Positions 50,335 to 59,976 of a stretch of DNA of 64,000 nt are shown here, piece by piece (positions within the stretch are counted from its first letter, which is position 1; every line of letters starts with the position of its first letter). This DNA is from Gaertneriomyces semiglobifer (taxonomy: Eukaryota; Chytridiomycota; Chytridiomycetes; Spizellomycetales; Spizellomycetaceae): contig JAHLKF010000041.1 in assembly GCA_025558075.1 (NCBI GenBank), positions 20,790 through 84,789 on the forward strand, in the 5' to 3' direction. The translations under genes and the position numbers were made by a program. The notes under the pieces were generated by a model, which was given only the letters and a program-made list of their open reading frames with translations, searched no databases and was not told the origin of the DNA.

Positions 50335-50623
50335 AGGGATGATGAAGATGTGTCTGATACTGAATAAATGTCCGGTATATAACTTTAAATACGTGTATTT
50401 CTTCTTTATCACTGTCAGGAACGAGCATAAAGTCTTTTAATTCACGACGTTGCTGGTAACATGGGATGCAATAGGGTCTTCCGTGCATCTTTGGTATAAT
50501 AGTCTGGCAAGTGTCGGTTTTGCATTTTTTGCATCTGTTGGGGATGACGAGTTTGCCTTCAGCATCATACTGCGGAGTATAAACTGGGAAGGTTTCTTTG
50601 GAGCGTGGCTTGTTTGATTGCAT
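50294..50623 (-). CDS. Zinc-ribbon-like protein of the virus-like cluster
   Basis: 109 residues from the ATG at 50623. Two CxxC knuckles, CKKC and CIPC, are separated by ~20 residues (TDTCQTIIPKMHGRPY between), a treble-clef or zinc-ribbon arrangement. The N-terminus is hydrophilic and the C-terminus is rich in aromatic and basic residues. Its 3' end overlaps the end of the preceding plus-strand gene by 41 bases. A late transcription or nucleic-acid-binding role is possible but unproven. Confidence 0.58.
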   Translation of the reverse strand: MQSNKPRSKETFPVYTPQYDAEGKLVIPNRCKKCKTDTCQTIIPKMHGRPYCIPCYQQRRELKDFMLVPDSDKEEIHVFKVIYRTFIQYQTHLHHPFTERKVLLRFSFY

Positions 50624-50704
50624 CTGTTTTGTTTCTTAAATATATTCAAAGTGAATAAAAAGTGGGGCTGCGGTTGAACTGATTGAGTAATATCTCGGCT
50701 ATTG

Positions 50705-50712
50705 TATAAATA
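50705..50712 (+). promoter_or_regulatory. TATA-like box before the 50730 gene
   Basis: TATAAATA 18 bases before the ATG; a very short leader, in keeping with viral genes. Confidence 0.4.
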
Positions 50713-50729
50713 CGTTTCTAAGTAATAAG

Positions 50730-50987
50730 ATGTTCTCTTTAAACGATGAATACTTTGCAACACCAAAAGAACTGGTGCAAGAGACATGTTTACGGTTGTT
50801 CGAATCGCTGAAGCGGAAGGCTCAAGAACAATTTATTGAGGAACTCGAAGGACATGAAGATCTGGTGGATGTGGGTACATTTAAAGTATTAAAGTGGATG
50901 GTTTTATTCAATAAATTATCCGACAAATATAAAGACGATATCAAACAAGAACCATCTAAGAAAGGCAAAAGCAAAGGCAAAGCCTAG
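50730..50987 (+). CDS. Small unknown protein of the virus-like cluster
   Basis: 85 residues from the ATG at 50730. Mostly alpha-helical by appearance (KELVQETCLRLFESLKRKAQ), with an acidic middle and a Lys/Gly-rich C-terminus (KKGKSKGKA). Its stop overlaps the stop of the convergent ATPase gene by four bases, which supports real coding use of both. No family recognised. Confidence 0.5.
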   Translation: MFSLNDEYFATPKELVQETCLRLFESLKRKAQEQFIEELEGHEDLVDVGTFKVLKWMVLFNKLSDKYKDDIKQEPSKKGKSKGKA

Positions 50988-51715
50988 TTGCCGGGTTTGC
51001 CTTTAATAAGTACGTTTTCGTTATCTGGTGATTTAAGATTAATGTAAAGAAACGAATATGGTTCTTTTGTTGCCCGATCAGCAAGGTCGATAAACTTCTT
51101 CTCGGTTAGGTGACATCTTAACTCGGGTGCGATCTTTTCATATTGCTTCATATTCAGTTGATAAAGAATGACATTCGTATTGTTGACTCGCTGCAACGGC
51201 GTCATTTGGAGTGTATCATGGAAGGAGCACATTAAGGAAATGCCGCTGTGTCTCGCTCGAGAGTACAGAGTGTCGAGCATTTCTTTGATACCACTTGATA
51301 TTTCTTCATGCTTCTTGAGTTCTTTCTTAGGATCATTCCCCGTTTGTCGAGCGAGGATGCCGTAATCATCAATAACGATTAGAATGTGTTGTCGAGTCTT
51401 GTCTCGTTTGTAGAGTTCTCTCTGCCTTTCGAAGAGGGTATTGAGGACATGGTTCGAGACCAAATAGGAGATATATACATTGTTCTTCTTCTTAAGACTG
51501 CTCCAAATTGGATCCTCTATCGATGGTGTGAATATACATACGGCTGAATACGCTGGAGCGAGTTTCTCAATAAGGTTCACTTGACATGTAGTCTTACCAC
51601 TTCGACTTGAGCCGACTATTGATAGTACGAAGAATTTTTTGGGAAAGCCGTCAGGGGTCTTATCGATAATTTTGACTTCGTTTTCTTTCGGGATCTTGAC
51701 CTTGTGGATATACAT
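50984..51715 (-). CDS. Packaging ATPase, FtsK-HerA superfamily (A32-like)
   Basis: 243 residues from the ATG at 51715. Walker A is VGSSRSGKTT near residues 32-42, preceded by the hydrophobic strand FFVLSI. Walker B is HILIVIDDYG near 110-120. The conserved Gln/Arg region follows as LYSRARHSGISLMCSFHDTL. This arrangement, with an N-terminal beta-strand entering the P-loop at residue ~30 and a total length of ~240, matches genome-packaging ATPases of polintons, polinton-like viruses, virophages and NCLDV. It would pump viral DNA into the capsid. No introns. It is head-to-head with the penton-like gene. Confidence 0.85.
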   Translation of the reverse strand: MYIHKVKIPKENEVKIIDKTPDGFPKKFFVLSIVGSSRSGKTTCQVNLIEKLAPAYSAVCIFTPSIEDPIWSSLKKKNNVYISYLVSNHVLNTLFERQRELYKRDKTRQHILIVIDDYGILARQTGNDPKKELKKHEEISSGIKEMLDTLYSRARHSGISLMCSFHDTLQMTPLQRVNNTNVILYQLNMKQYEKIAPELRCHLTEKKFIDLADRATKEPYSFLYINLKSPDNENVLIKGKPGN

Positions 51716-51739
51716 TTCGGTTTAATTTCTTGTCTCTTG

Positions 51740-51748
51740 TTAATATAA
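51740..51748. promoter_or_regulatory. Shared TATA-like element between ATPase and penton genes
   Basis: TTAATATAA on plus reads TTATATTAA on minus. It sits in the 54-base gap between two divergent start codons and could serve both. Confidence 0.4.
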
Positions 51749-51769
51749 GGAGCAACATATTTCGTCATC

Positions 51770-52516
51770 ATGTACCGGGAGTATATATTGAATACTGCTA
51801 TCGTTGGCGACTCGGATAATGCTACGTTTTTTATATCACCACCGCAAAGTATATATGCATTTCATGTGATATCAGTCAACTTTATCCAGAGTTGGGATGC
51901 GATGAATACGACTAACAGTACTGTCCTCTTTGCAGAAATGGGGGACTCGACACCCAGAAAGGCGTCGATTGTAACTGGCCATTATAACGCATTCAACATT
52001 GGGGCAGCAGTAGCGTCGGCATTAACAAACGGTGGTACACAGACGTATACGTGCACATATGATGAACGAAGCCGTAGATTAACAATTTCGGCAACAGGTG
52101 GGAAAGACTTTAAACTTATCGAGGGCGCTAGGGGAAGCACCGCTTTTTTGCAACTAGAAATGTCGAAAGGAAGTGAATCTGGATATGGTCAATGGTTTAC
52201 TTTGCCTTCTCCGTTAAACCTGTCAGCAAGCCAGCCGATTCTGTTGACATCGAGAACTCTGCAAATGTCGAATGGAATCACATATGTCTCAGGAATAAAC
52301 AGTGACATGAATGTAGCGGCCTGTATAACACCCGATAGTTTCAACGATGTTGTTTCTTGGACGAATCCAAGTGACAAGATGTTCAACACAGGAGAAATCT
52401 CGATGAGTTTGATTGATATCCAATTGTTTAACAGTCAGACAATGCGACAAATTCGAACAACCGCTCCGATAGTCGTAGTTCTTGGCGAGTACGACGAACC
52501 TGCGGATTTGCTTTGA
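51770..52516 (+). CDS. Penton / minor capsid-like protein, single jelly-roll type
   Basis: 248 residues from the ATG at 51770. It is beta-strand rich, with few charged residues and many Ser, Thr, Asn. The order of blocks follows penton proteins of polinton-like viruses: an N-terminal SPPQSIYAFHVISVNFIQSW strand pair, then GHYNAFNIGAAVASALTNGG (the G-x-Y-xx-xxL amphipathic helix after a strand), then YTCTYDERSRRLTISATGG, and then a long loop and LLTSRTLQMSNG. The C-terminal strands are ISMSLIDIQLFNSQT and IVVVLGEYDEP. This is recognition by pattern, not by alignment. It lies 54 bases from the ATPase and 40 bases before the Lys-rich gene. Confidence 0.68.
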   Translation: MYREYILNTAIVGDSDNATFFISPPQSIYAFHVISVNFIQSWDAMNTTNSTVLFAEMGDSTPRKASIVTGHYNAFNIGAAVASALTNGGTQTYTCTYDERSRRLTISATGGKDFKLIEGARGSTAFLQLEMSKGSESGYGQWFTLPSPLNLSASQPILLTSRTLQMSNGITYVSGINSDMNVAACITPDSFNDVVSWTNPSDKMFNTGEISMSLIDIQLFNSQTMRQIRTTAPIVVVLGEYDEPADLL

Positions 52517-52556
52517 GGATTTTTTCTTGATAATGGGTAAAAGAATCCATTAGAAG

Positions 52557-53099
52557 ATGGAAAACTTACAGGGGAATTCGATCGCGGTAGCGGATATAGA
52601 GCCAAAAGAAACACCAGTACCGGACCCAGTACACGATTCAGTACATAACGATATTTCAACACCTGGTGAGGATATTGCAAAACCAAAGGTGAAGAGGAAA
52701 ATGACTGAAAAGCAGAAGGCGGTGCTCGAGGCGGCTCGAGAGAAGGGCACAGCCAGATTACGTGAAATGTCTAAGCATAGGGCTCAGGAAGATAAGCGAA
52801 AGAGGCTAAAGGAAGCAAAGAGGTTGCTTGAAGAGGATAAGACGAGAAAAAAGGCAGCAAGGTTAGCGAAATCAAAAAAAGCCGCAGATAAAGAAACGAA
52901 ACCAAAGGCATCGAAGCCTGCGAAGAAACAAGCAAAGGTCTCAGTTGAACCTGAAGAATCGAATATGCAACCGAATATGCAACCGAATATAAAGATACAC
53001 CCGACTAAACCAATTGCTAAACGTGTGTACGATGAGCAGGCTATTGTGATGCTTACAAATCCATACGATATAATGTTTGGGAACACATACAGAAGGTAA
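52557..53099 (+). CDS. Lys-rich coiled-coil protein of the virus-like cluster
   Basis: 180 residues from the ATG at 52557. The N-terminal ~40 residues are acidic and Pro-rich. Residues ~45-135 are a highly charged helix rich in Lys, Ala, Glu and Arg (EKQKAVLEAAREKGTARLRE and following). Two repeats of NMQP and a short hydrophobic C-terminus (IVMLTNPYDIMFGNTYRR) follow. Such basic proteins in viral morphogenesis modules may condense DNA. The gene ends five bases before a retroelement LTR, so its natural 3' context is lost. Confidence 0.58.
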   Translation: MENLQGNSIAVADIEPKETPVPDPVHDSVHNDISTPGEDIAKPKVKRKMTEKQKAVLEAAREKGTARLREMSKHRAQEDKRKRLKEAKRLLEEDKTRKKAARLAKSKKAADKETKPKASKPAKKQAKVSVEPEESNMQPNMQPNIKIHPTKPIAKRVYDEQAIVMLTNPYDIMFGNTYRR

Positions 53100-53104
53100 G
53101 TTTC

Positions 53105-53562
53105 TGTAGCGGGTTTAGACTTCCGCTAGTAATAAGTAGAAGTATATAGACGCGCTAGTACCAGGGTTAGAGCTATCTTAGTCAGCCAAGTCATGTGATA
53201 TAATTTCTGTTGTCGCTTAAGTCAGCGGGGCCTATAAGAGGACCGCACGGACTTATGCGACGAAGATCAGGCAGACATAGATCTAGGAAGAATACAAGAG
53301 GTTCTACTCAGATCTATAAGTCCCGTCGCTTCTGAACGAGTAAGACATCCGACAGTTCTAAGACCAGTGACTGATCATCCTGCCCCCTTAGAATCAGCAG
53401 TCTTATAAGTTCTCCGACGCCTCTCATCCCTAGCCCTGCAGGCATCAACACATCTATTATACCGCCGGCGGACACTTAGACGTCCGGCTCTTAACAAAGG
53501 AGATCATTAAGAGCGGAGTAATCCTCTTGGAAGCCCTACAGTCCGATCTTAATCCTTCTACA
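53105..53562 (+). repeat. 5' LTR of the Gag-CCHC retroelement
   Basis: Bounded by TGTAG and CTACA, 458 bases, directly followed by a primer-site-like TGGTGGAGAATCG. The second LTR is outside the window, so the boundary rests on the inverted ends and the PBS. Confidence 0.6.
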
Positions 53563-53577
53563 TGGTGGAGAATCGAG
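53563..53577 (+). promoter_or_regulatory. Primer-binding site of the Gag-CCHC retroelement
   Basis: TGGTGGAGAATCGAG begins with TGG, complementary to a tRNA 3' CCA end. The donor tRNA is not identified. Confidence 0.5.
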
Positions 53578-53633
53578 TTTGCACTGCACGTCAGGAACTC
53601 TAACAACTAATATACAACGGCGCCTCTGCACCA

Positions 53634-55385
53634 ATGCAGAACCCTATAAACCCTCGGATCGATTCCGAGCACGGCAACAATAACCGACTTGTACAAGAAG
53701 TGGGAAGCTTAGGAGTCGGTGATTCCGGCGTACGGTATCCCTCTCCCATAGCTGTTGAAAGAGACCCTCTCGATCACCCGCATGCCGCGCATATACCGGC
53801 CGATAGATTCGGACCCGCGGCGCTTCATTCGAATTCCAGGCCTAGAAGCAATTCGTTACCTTCCAACGCCCGCATTCCCGGAGCATGGCGTCCTAATTGG
53901 AACAGGATGGGACCGGTCGATTCGGTCCGCATTCCCTTCAACGTCCGCACGAGCCATCAATTCTATAGCGAAACAGATGAAAGCTCAAGGGATTCTTCTC
54001 TCGACCGCACAGGTCAGAGAGGTCAAGGCCCTCCTCGTGGCTTGCATCATCAGCAAGCATCAGTGCACTTTCAAGGTTTTTATGAACCGACTCGGGCCGA
54101 GCCTGAGGTCGTGCAACCAACTTATACGGCGCAGTCATCGGCCAACATACCGACCACCCACGAAGGCAGAGTTCTCGAGGCTCTACTAGCTCAGCTACAG
54201 GAGCAAGGGGAGGTCATCGCCAACATTAAGCAAGAAATAGCGGAGCTCCGACAACAGAAACACCAGTCCAGAGAGCCCTCCGTACCACAGAGTTACAGGA
54301 GCACCTATACGCCCAGCAACCCTGCATATCCACCGTCCACGGTTCCCGTGGAGCAGTATGGAACCTCCGCGGTCCCACGCCGGTACAAGGCAATTACCGA
54401 AGCGGACACCGGGCCGTTTAAAGGAGACGACAGTCCTTACATATATGACTGGCTCGAGGAAGCGCTTGGCGCACAAGGTCGCTTCCTAGCAACAGACCAG
54501 GAGATGGTCATGCTTATTCCCGCTATCTTCCCACCGAAGAGCCCAGCCAGAGTGTGGTTCCAACAACTACCAATGCGAGCAAAAGCCGAATGGACCTGGC
54601 AGCAATGGCAAACCGAGTTACAAGCGGAATTTGGGGACGAGACGCGTAGGAATCTCGCTAAGACAACTTACGAGCGCTGCACCCTGGATCCACAGGCGCA
54701 CAGCTCTTTCTTAGCGTATATCGACCAGAAGTTGCTGCTCAGGGCTCAAGCATTCGGCAACGAAGCCGATTTACGAGCCCTGAAGGATCGACTCCTTCAA
54801 GACATGCTAGACTACCTCCCGGGGCGAGTTCAATTAGCCGCCCAAAGTGCCCGGGTATGTGCTATACCGCAACTTAAATCCTTCCTCAAAAGGTATTTCT
54901 CCTCGCCGGAGGCCAAAAATGAGGACCCCAGTTACAAGCCTCGACGGACCGAAGAAGGGTCCAAGAGCCGAGACAAGCACAAGTCAAACAAGGACAAGGG
55001 CAAAGCCCAACCCCAGGCGGATGACTGCGCCAACTACCCTCAGGGTAGAGGACCGGCAAACCAGGATTGGAAAGGTCTGCCGAACCCGCGGAGGAAACCG
55101 CCGAACAACTGCCGAGAATGTGGCCACAGGCACTGGTTCAACTACTGCTTCAAGAACGCGAAGCGGGTCCATCCCGCTGACGGCGTCGGTGGCCCATACG
55201 GTAGACCGAAACCCAAGGACAAAGAGAAATCGTCCAGCCGCAAGGAAAAGACCTATTTAGTGGACGAAGATGACTCGTCGAGCGAGCACACATATTTGGT
55301 GCTGGCGAACGCTCCCAAGGTATTCTCCCTGGCAGATGCCGAAGGTTTCTGCCCGACAGGGTATTTTCAGAGCGTGTCCCACTAG
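53634..55385 (+). CDS. Gag protein of an LTR retroelement
   Basis: 583 residues from the first in-frame ATG at 53634. The N-terminal ~190 residues are disordered. A coiled-coil-like LEALLAQLQEQGEVIANIKQ leads to a Gag capsid region with the Retrotrans_gag pattern (PARVWFQQLPMRAKAEWTWQ, then QTELQAEFGDE). A Lys-rich linker precedes the zinc knuckle CRECGHRHWFNYC near residue 490. The frame stops at 55385; an overlapping frame continues from about 55360, compatible with a frameshift into Pol. Intact, so Gag could be made. Confidence 0.82.
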   Translation: MQNPINPRIDSEHGNNNRLVQEVGSLGVGDSGVRYPSPIAVERDPLDHPHAAHIPADRFGPAALHSNSRPRSNSLPSNARIPGAWRPNWNRMGPVDSVRIPFNVRTSHQFYSETDESSRDSSLDRTGQRGQGPPRGLHHQQASVHFQGFYEPTRAEPEVVQPTYTAQSSANIPTTHEGRVLEALLAQLQEQGEVIANIKQEIAELRQQKHQSREPSVPQSYRSTYTPSNPAYPPSTVPVEQYGTSAVPRRYKAITEADTGPFKGDDSPYIYDWLEEALGAQGRFLATDQEMVMLIPAIFPPKSPARVWFQQLPMRAKAEWTWQQWQTELQAEFGDETRRNLAKTTYERCTLDPQAHSSFLAYIDQKLLLRAQAFGNEADLRALKDRLLQDMLDYLPGRVQLAAQSARVCAIPQLKSFLKRYFSSPEAKNEDPSYKPRRTEEGSKSRDKHKSNKDKGKAQPQADDCANYPQGRGPANQDWKGLPNPRRKPPNNCRECGHRHWFNYCFKNAKRVHPADGVGGPYGRPKPKDKEKSSSRKEKTYLVDEDDSSSEHTYLVLANAPKVFSLADAEGFCPTGYFQSVSH

Positions 55386-55530
55386 AGGGGTTTAGCGGGA
55401 CACAGCGAACAGCTTCAACCCCGCAAACTACGTGGCTGGACAACCACGTACTCCTAGCCGAGCTAAGAGAACTTGAACAAAAAGAGAGCGACTTTCCACA
55501 GACAGTTGAAGAGCTCCGCAAGGTCGCCAC
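55368..55530 (+). pseudogene. Start of Pol of the Gag-CCHC retroelement, cut by copia-2
   Basis: In the frame shifted against Gag: VPLEGFSGTQRTASTPQTTW, then LDNHVLLAELRELEQKESDF up to the copia-2 border. It continues at 61527. Confidence 0.6.
55526..55530. repeat. Target site duplication of copia-2, left
   Basis: gccac, repeated at 61527-61531. Confidence 0.88.
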
Positions 55531-55806
55531 TGTTGCAGAGGATCCTGCTGAGGCTCTGGTCCTTCTAATAAGCTTATGTGTATTCAGTCTAAGGTTCTAA
55601 GAGTACAGTTGAATGCCCGGCATAAGAGAACCACCTGACGGAAAAGATCACGTGTCGGGTGTTAGGGCACCCAGTCACATGGGTCACGTGCTCATGGGCA
55701 CATGACGCACGTGTATGTGCTGATATGGATAAGAACCCATGTCATAGCGCGCGCCCTGGTTAGGGTATCCCTATGACGTGTATGTCACCGGGACCCCCTT
55801 ACAACG
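55531..55806 (-). repeat. Copia-2 3' LTR
   Basis: TGTTGCAGAGG at the left border; the right border is CAACG (expected CAACA). The polypurine tract complement 'ctcccccctcgg' follows. Confidence 0.9.
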
Positions 55807-58800
55807 CTCCCCCCTCGGTGCATGCACAACATTTCCTGCAAACTGCCCGACACCTTCAGCAGCTGTTTAGTGCTTATTTTCAGTGTTCGACACCTTCAGC
55901 AGCTTGTCAGCAGTGTCAGGCATTGTCAGCAACCTGTCAGCAGTGTCAGGCACCTTCAGCACCTTGTCAGACACTGTCAGCAGCTTGTCAGCAGTGTCGG
56001 ACGTACGGAGACCCATGCGGGGAAGCATGCTGTTCAGAGCAGGTGCTGCTAGGGCCTTGGTAAGTCCGTCAGCAAGCTGGTCGTTAGTGGACACGTAGCA
56101 GAGGGCGATTTCCTAGGTCTGATAGACCTTTTCGCAGATGAAGTGATGACGGAGATCGATGTGTTTAGTGCGGTTGTGATTTACTGGGTTGTTGACAAGT
56201 TTGATGGCTGCCTGGTTGTCCTCGTACACTGTTAGAGCACCATATGTGCCGGGTTCAGTGCCGGGAAGGATGGACTTCTGGGTGTCATTGCGTGGAAAAT
56301 GCTCGAGGAGTGCGATCATCAGTCGACGGACCCAGACTGCATCTTTGGCGGCCTCAGCTAATGCAATGTATTCCGCTTCTGCTGTAGATTGTGCTGTGCA
56401 GTTCTGGAGTTTAGATGCCCACGAAATAGCGCCTCCGTTCAGCAGGAAAAGGTACGCCGACGTTGAGCGTCGATTTTCAGCATTTGCTGCGAAATCAGTG
56501 TCAGAATAACCATGTAGAGAGGATACTCCCCCGTCTCTAGGGCCATACAAGAGCTTGAGGTTGCGAGTGCCTTTTACATAGCGGAGGACACGGCGAGCAG
56601 CACTCAGATGCTGTTCAGTTGGTTTCGACAAGAAGCGGGACAGTTTGGAGATTGCGATTGCGAGATCGGGCCGTGTAGCGATGGTAAGGTACATCAAACT
56701 GCCGATTATTGACTGATAAATTTTTTGATCAGCCAGGACGTCGTCGTCGGTGGCAGCGACAAGCGATAAGCTGGGCGACAGTGGAACAGTGACAGATGTG
56801 GCATTGGCAAGGCCATAGCGAAGGAGCATGTCATCAGTGTATTTGCCTTGGTTCAGTGTCAGTGTGTCAGCAGTGCGTGTGACTTCAATGCCAAGAATGT
56901 ACGAAATCTCCCCCGTGTCCTCCATTGCGAAACGCCGGGCAAGACTGTCCTTGATGGACTGCATGCGGACCGTCGTGGAGCAGATGGTGAGGTCATCGAC
57001 GTACAGGGCAATGATGTCAGGTGTGCCGCCAGCAACGGGACGAATGTACAGCGCGGTGTCGAGAACCGTGGGTTGGAAACCGACGGACTTCAGATAAGTG
57101 TCAAGGGTTTGGTTCCATAAGCGCGGTGACTGCTTTAACCTATAAATCGAACGTAGGAGTTCAACGTACGACCCGTCGGGGAGTTGCATATGAATGTTGG
57201 TGTCGATTACAGCGTTCAGGAATGCCGTGAGGACATCCATTTGATGGATCTCGAGCCGGAAGAGCTGGGCGAGCGCGAGAAGCAGACGCAGTGTGCTGAA
57301 CTTGACAACCGAGGCATAGGTTTCATTGAAATCAAGACCCGGGCGCTGGGTAAACCCGCGGGCAACAAGGCGGGCCTTGTACTTTTTTATGGAACCGTCC
57401 GGGTGATGCTTAATCTTGAAAACCCATTTAGAATCGATGGCATAAGCATCAGACGGCAAGGCGTCGACGTGCATCCACGTCTGATTGTCAAGTAAGGACT
57501 GGAGCTCTTTATCGATGGTCTGCTGCCAGGCATGACGGTCAGGTGAGCGCAGCGCTTGCTTATAAGTGACGGGTTCCCGGGCACGGGGGCCGTCGAGAGC
57601 GGATGCTACTAATGCCTTGACTGTAGGTGCAATTTCAGAGGATTGGTGCTTACGAGCAAAATATTCATCAACAACGGGCAAGCCGTGTAAGTTGAACGCG
57701 TCGTTCCATTCAGGTTCAGAATACCCGACGTACTTAACAAAATATTGATGCTCCCCCGTCGGTGCGATCCGTTCATCACCAATGTACTCGACTTCAAAGA
57801 CTTCATCATCGGAAACGTCGGGAGCAGGATCGACATAGTTGGTTTCATCGAACGTGACGTTGCGGGACCGATGGATGCGCTGTGTCAGTGGGTCATAGAA
57901 TCGATAACCCGTGGAGTCAATGTACCCGATTAGTTTCATACGCCGAGCCCGGGGTTCGAGCTTTTTGTGGGGACGGCGTTCGACAGGGATATGAACATAA
58001 GCGTCGGACCACAGGACCTGCAGGTTCGCCACGTCCGCGGGAGAACCATGCCATTTTTCATATGGAGCTGCATTTCCGATGGTGGGGGACGAGGTGCGCT
58101 GACGGAGGTAGTTGACAGCAACGACAATTTCCCCCCACAAGTGCTGAGGTATGTGACTCGACAGCATGACCGCCCGGGTTTGTGTCATTAACGTCTGAAT
58201 ATAACGCTCGGCAATGCCGTTTTGCGCGGGAGAGTATGCGTGGGTAGGACAAACCCGGGTGCCGTGCTGCCAGAGATCGCCGACAAGGGCATGACTCAGA
58301 TATTCGCCGCCGTTGTCGCATCGCAGTTCAAGGATTTTGCAGCCATGGAGGTTTTCAGCATGTTGGCGGAAAGCGTGGAATTCAGCGGGGACATCATGTT
58401 TATTTTTGATGATGGCGACATGTGCGTATCGAGTAAGTTCGTCGATGAACGTGACAAGGTACGGGCAGTGGTCGAGTGTGTCATGCTCGACTGACTGTAC
58501 GTCGCTGTGGATGCGACCAAGGACGCGGGTTGCAGGTTGGGGGTTGTCATGATTGAATGGAGAGCGTCGGGACTTAGCGACACGACACCCGACGCAGGTG
58601 GCAAGGGTGCCGAGCACGGAAATGCCGTATGCGCGAAGCGCTAGTTGGAGATTAGCAGTGCTCGGATGACCGAAACATAGATGCCAGAGCTTAAGAGTGA
58701 CAGAGTCGGCAGGACTAGAAGCAGGGTCAGAGAGAGCATGTGAAGTAGGCGGTATATCTTGTGAATAAACAGTGTCAGCAGCCGCAATCGCAGGTGTCGG

Positions 58801-59063
58801 AGGTGCCGGCGGTGTCGACGGTGTCGACTCGGTCGAATTGGTCGATTCTGGTCGATTTGTCGGAAAGTGCTGTGCCACCGTGTCGGACGCGTGAAGTTGC
58901 TGTGCCATTGGAGGCGCAGTGACGGCAGCGGGGGGCGCGGAATCGAGAGCAATGGAGTGCGGCGCATCACGGTCAGTCGATAACACAAGGAAGGAGTCAG
59001 TGTCATCTGCGGGATCGGGCAAATCAGAGAGGTCGGCGTCGTCATGTTCAAGTTCAGCGGCAT

Positions 59064-59068
59064 GTGCG
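59064..59068. repeat. Target site duplication of the nested short element, left
   Basis: gtgcg, repeated at 60182-60186. Confidence 0.88.
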
Positions 59069-59273
59069 TGTTGCAGAGGAATCTGCTGATGCTCTTATCC
59101 TTCTTATAAGCTCTGTTATCTCTCAAGTCTAAGGTTCTAAGTTCTAAACTGACGGTTGCGTTAAGCGCTTCCCGACGGAAAAGATCATGTGACTTAGGGC
59201 AGTGCTGACATAGCAGTTACCGATAACGGGGTAACCCCAATGGCGTGTATGCCACCGGGATCCTATTACAACA
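59069..59273 (-). repeat. Short element 3' LTR
   Basis: Matches 59977-60181 with no difference noticed. Confidence 0.9.
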
Positions 59274-59531
59274 CTCCCCCCTCGGTGCATACACGACATT
59301 TCGGTACACGGATGCATCCAGTTCCAGGGCGACAGCTTGTAAGACATCAAGGGTCTGCTTGTCAGCGGCAACTCGATTGCGAATGCGGTCACGAACAGAC
59401 GGTTTGAGGCCGCATATGCACGTGAGGCACACGGCGTCGGATTCCAGGTTTGGCAGTCGTTCAGCGAACAGTGACAGAGGGTTGTCGGGGGCCGAGAATT
59501 CCTCCTTGGCACTGCAGGTCGAGCGGGCCAT
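59217..59531 (-). CDS. Gag remnant of the short element
   Basis: 104 codons from the ATG at 59531. The first ~26 residues match the copia Gag N-terminus (MARSTCSAKEEFSAPDNPLS); after FAERL it jumps to the later Gag segment (LESDAVCLTCICGLKPSVRD). It ends by reading through the polypurine region into the LTR. The deletion removed most of the capsid domain. Keeping the first Gag codons may preserve a packaging signal; protein function is doubtful. Confidence 0.55.
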   Translation of the reverse strand: MARSTCSAKEEFSAPDNPLSLFAERLPNLESDAVCLTCICGLKPSVRDRIRNRVAADKQTLDVLQAVALELDASVYRNVVYAPRGECCNRIPVAYTPLGLPRYR

Positions 59532-59559
59532 CTTAAAAAAGTGTTATACACAGGCAAGG

Positions 59560-59880
59560 TGTTCAATAAGCAGTCGTCGTTGATCGCAGGCAGGGGGATC
59601 AATAAGTGTCGGGCGTCGTTAATCGCTGGCAGGGGGATCAACGGTCCGGCGGTGTAAGCAGTTGATCGCAGGCAGGGGGATCAATAGCAGTCGTTGTTGA
59701 TCGCAGGCAGGGGGATCAACGGTCCGGGGGTGTAAGCAGTTGATCGCAGGCAGGGGGATCAATAGCAGTCGTCGTTGATCGCAGGCAGGGGGATCAACGG
59801 TCCGGGGGTGTAAGCAGTTGATCGCAGGCAGGGGGATCAACGGTGCCGGGCGTCGTTAATCGCTGGCAGGGGGATTAACG
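59560..59880 (-). repeat. Expanded hairpin array in the leader of the short element
   Basis: About nine copies of a unit with 'gatcgcaggcagggggatca' or 'aatcgctggcagggggattaa', each with self-complementary flanks, spaced 25-45 bases. Same units as in the copia-1 leader (3-4 copies) and copia-2 leader (about 61010-61115). Confidence 0.85.
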
Positions 59881-59976
59881 GTGCAGGCGGAAACTGTCAA
59901 TAACGGGCAGATCCACCCGGAGACTGAGGGGCAGAGCATAAGCAGGTAACAGCTGTCGATGCCGGGGCTCATAACC

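Larger units (their letters stand above)
49522..53099. mobile_element. Fragment of an endogenous polinton-like / virophage-like element
   Basis: Six intron-free, tightly packed genes on both strands, visibly more A+T-rich than the surroundings: unknown (+), zinc-ribbon (-), small unknown (+), packaging ATPase (-), penton-like protein (+), Lys-rich protein (+). Neighbouring genes overlap by a few bases or are separated by tens of bases. A morphogenesis pair of packaging ATPase plus penton is the signature of Preplasmiviricota such as polintons, polinton-like viruses and virophages. A major capsid protein, maturation protease, polymerase and integrase are not in the window. The right side ends 5 bases before a retroelement LTR, so the rest is deleted or displaced. 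Confidence 0.72.

Noticed and set aside
59560..59880. Regularly spaced ~20-base repeats that look like a CRISPR array at first glance
   Set aside because: They are self-complementary leader hairpins between an LTR primer site and gag in a eukaryotic retroelement; spacers are themselves repeated and there are no cas genes.
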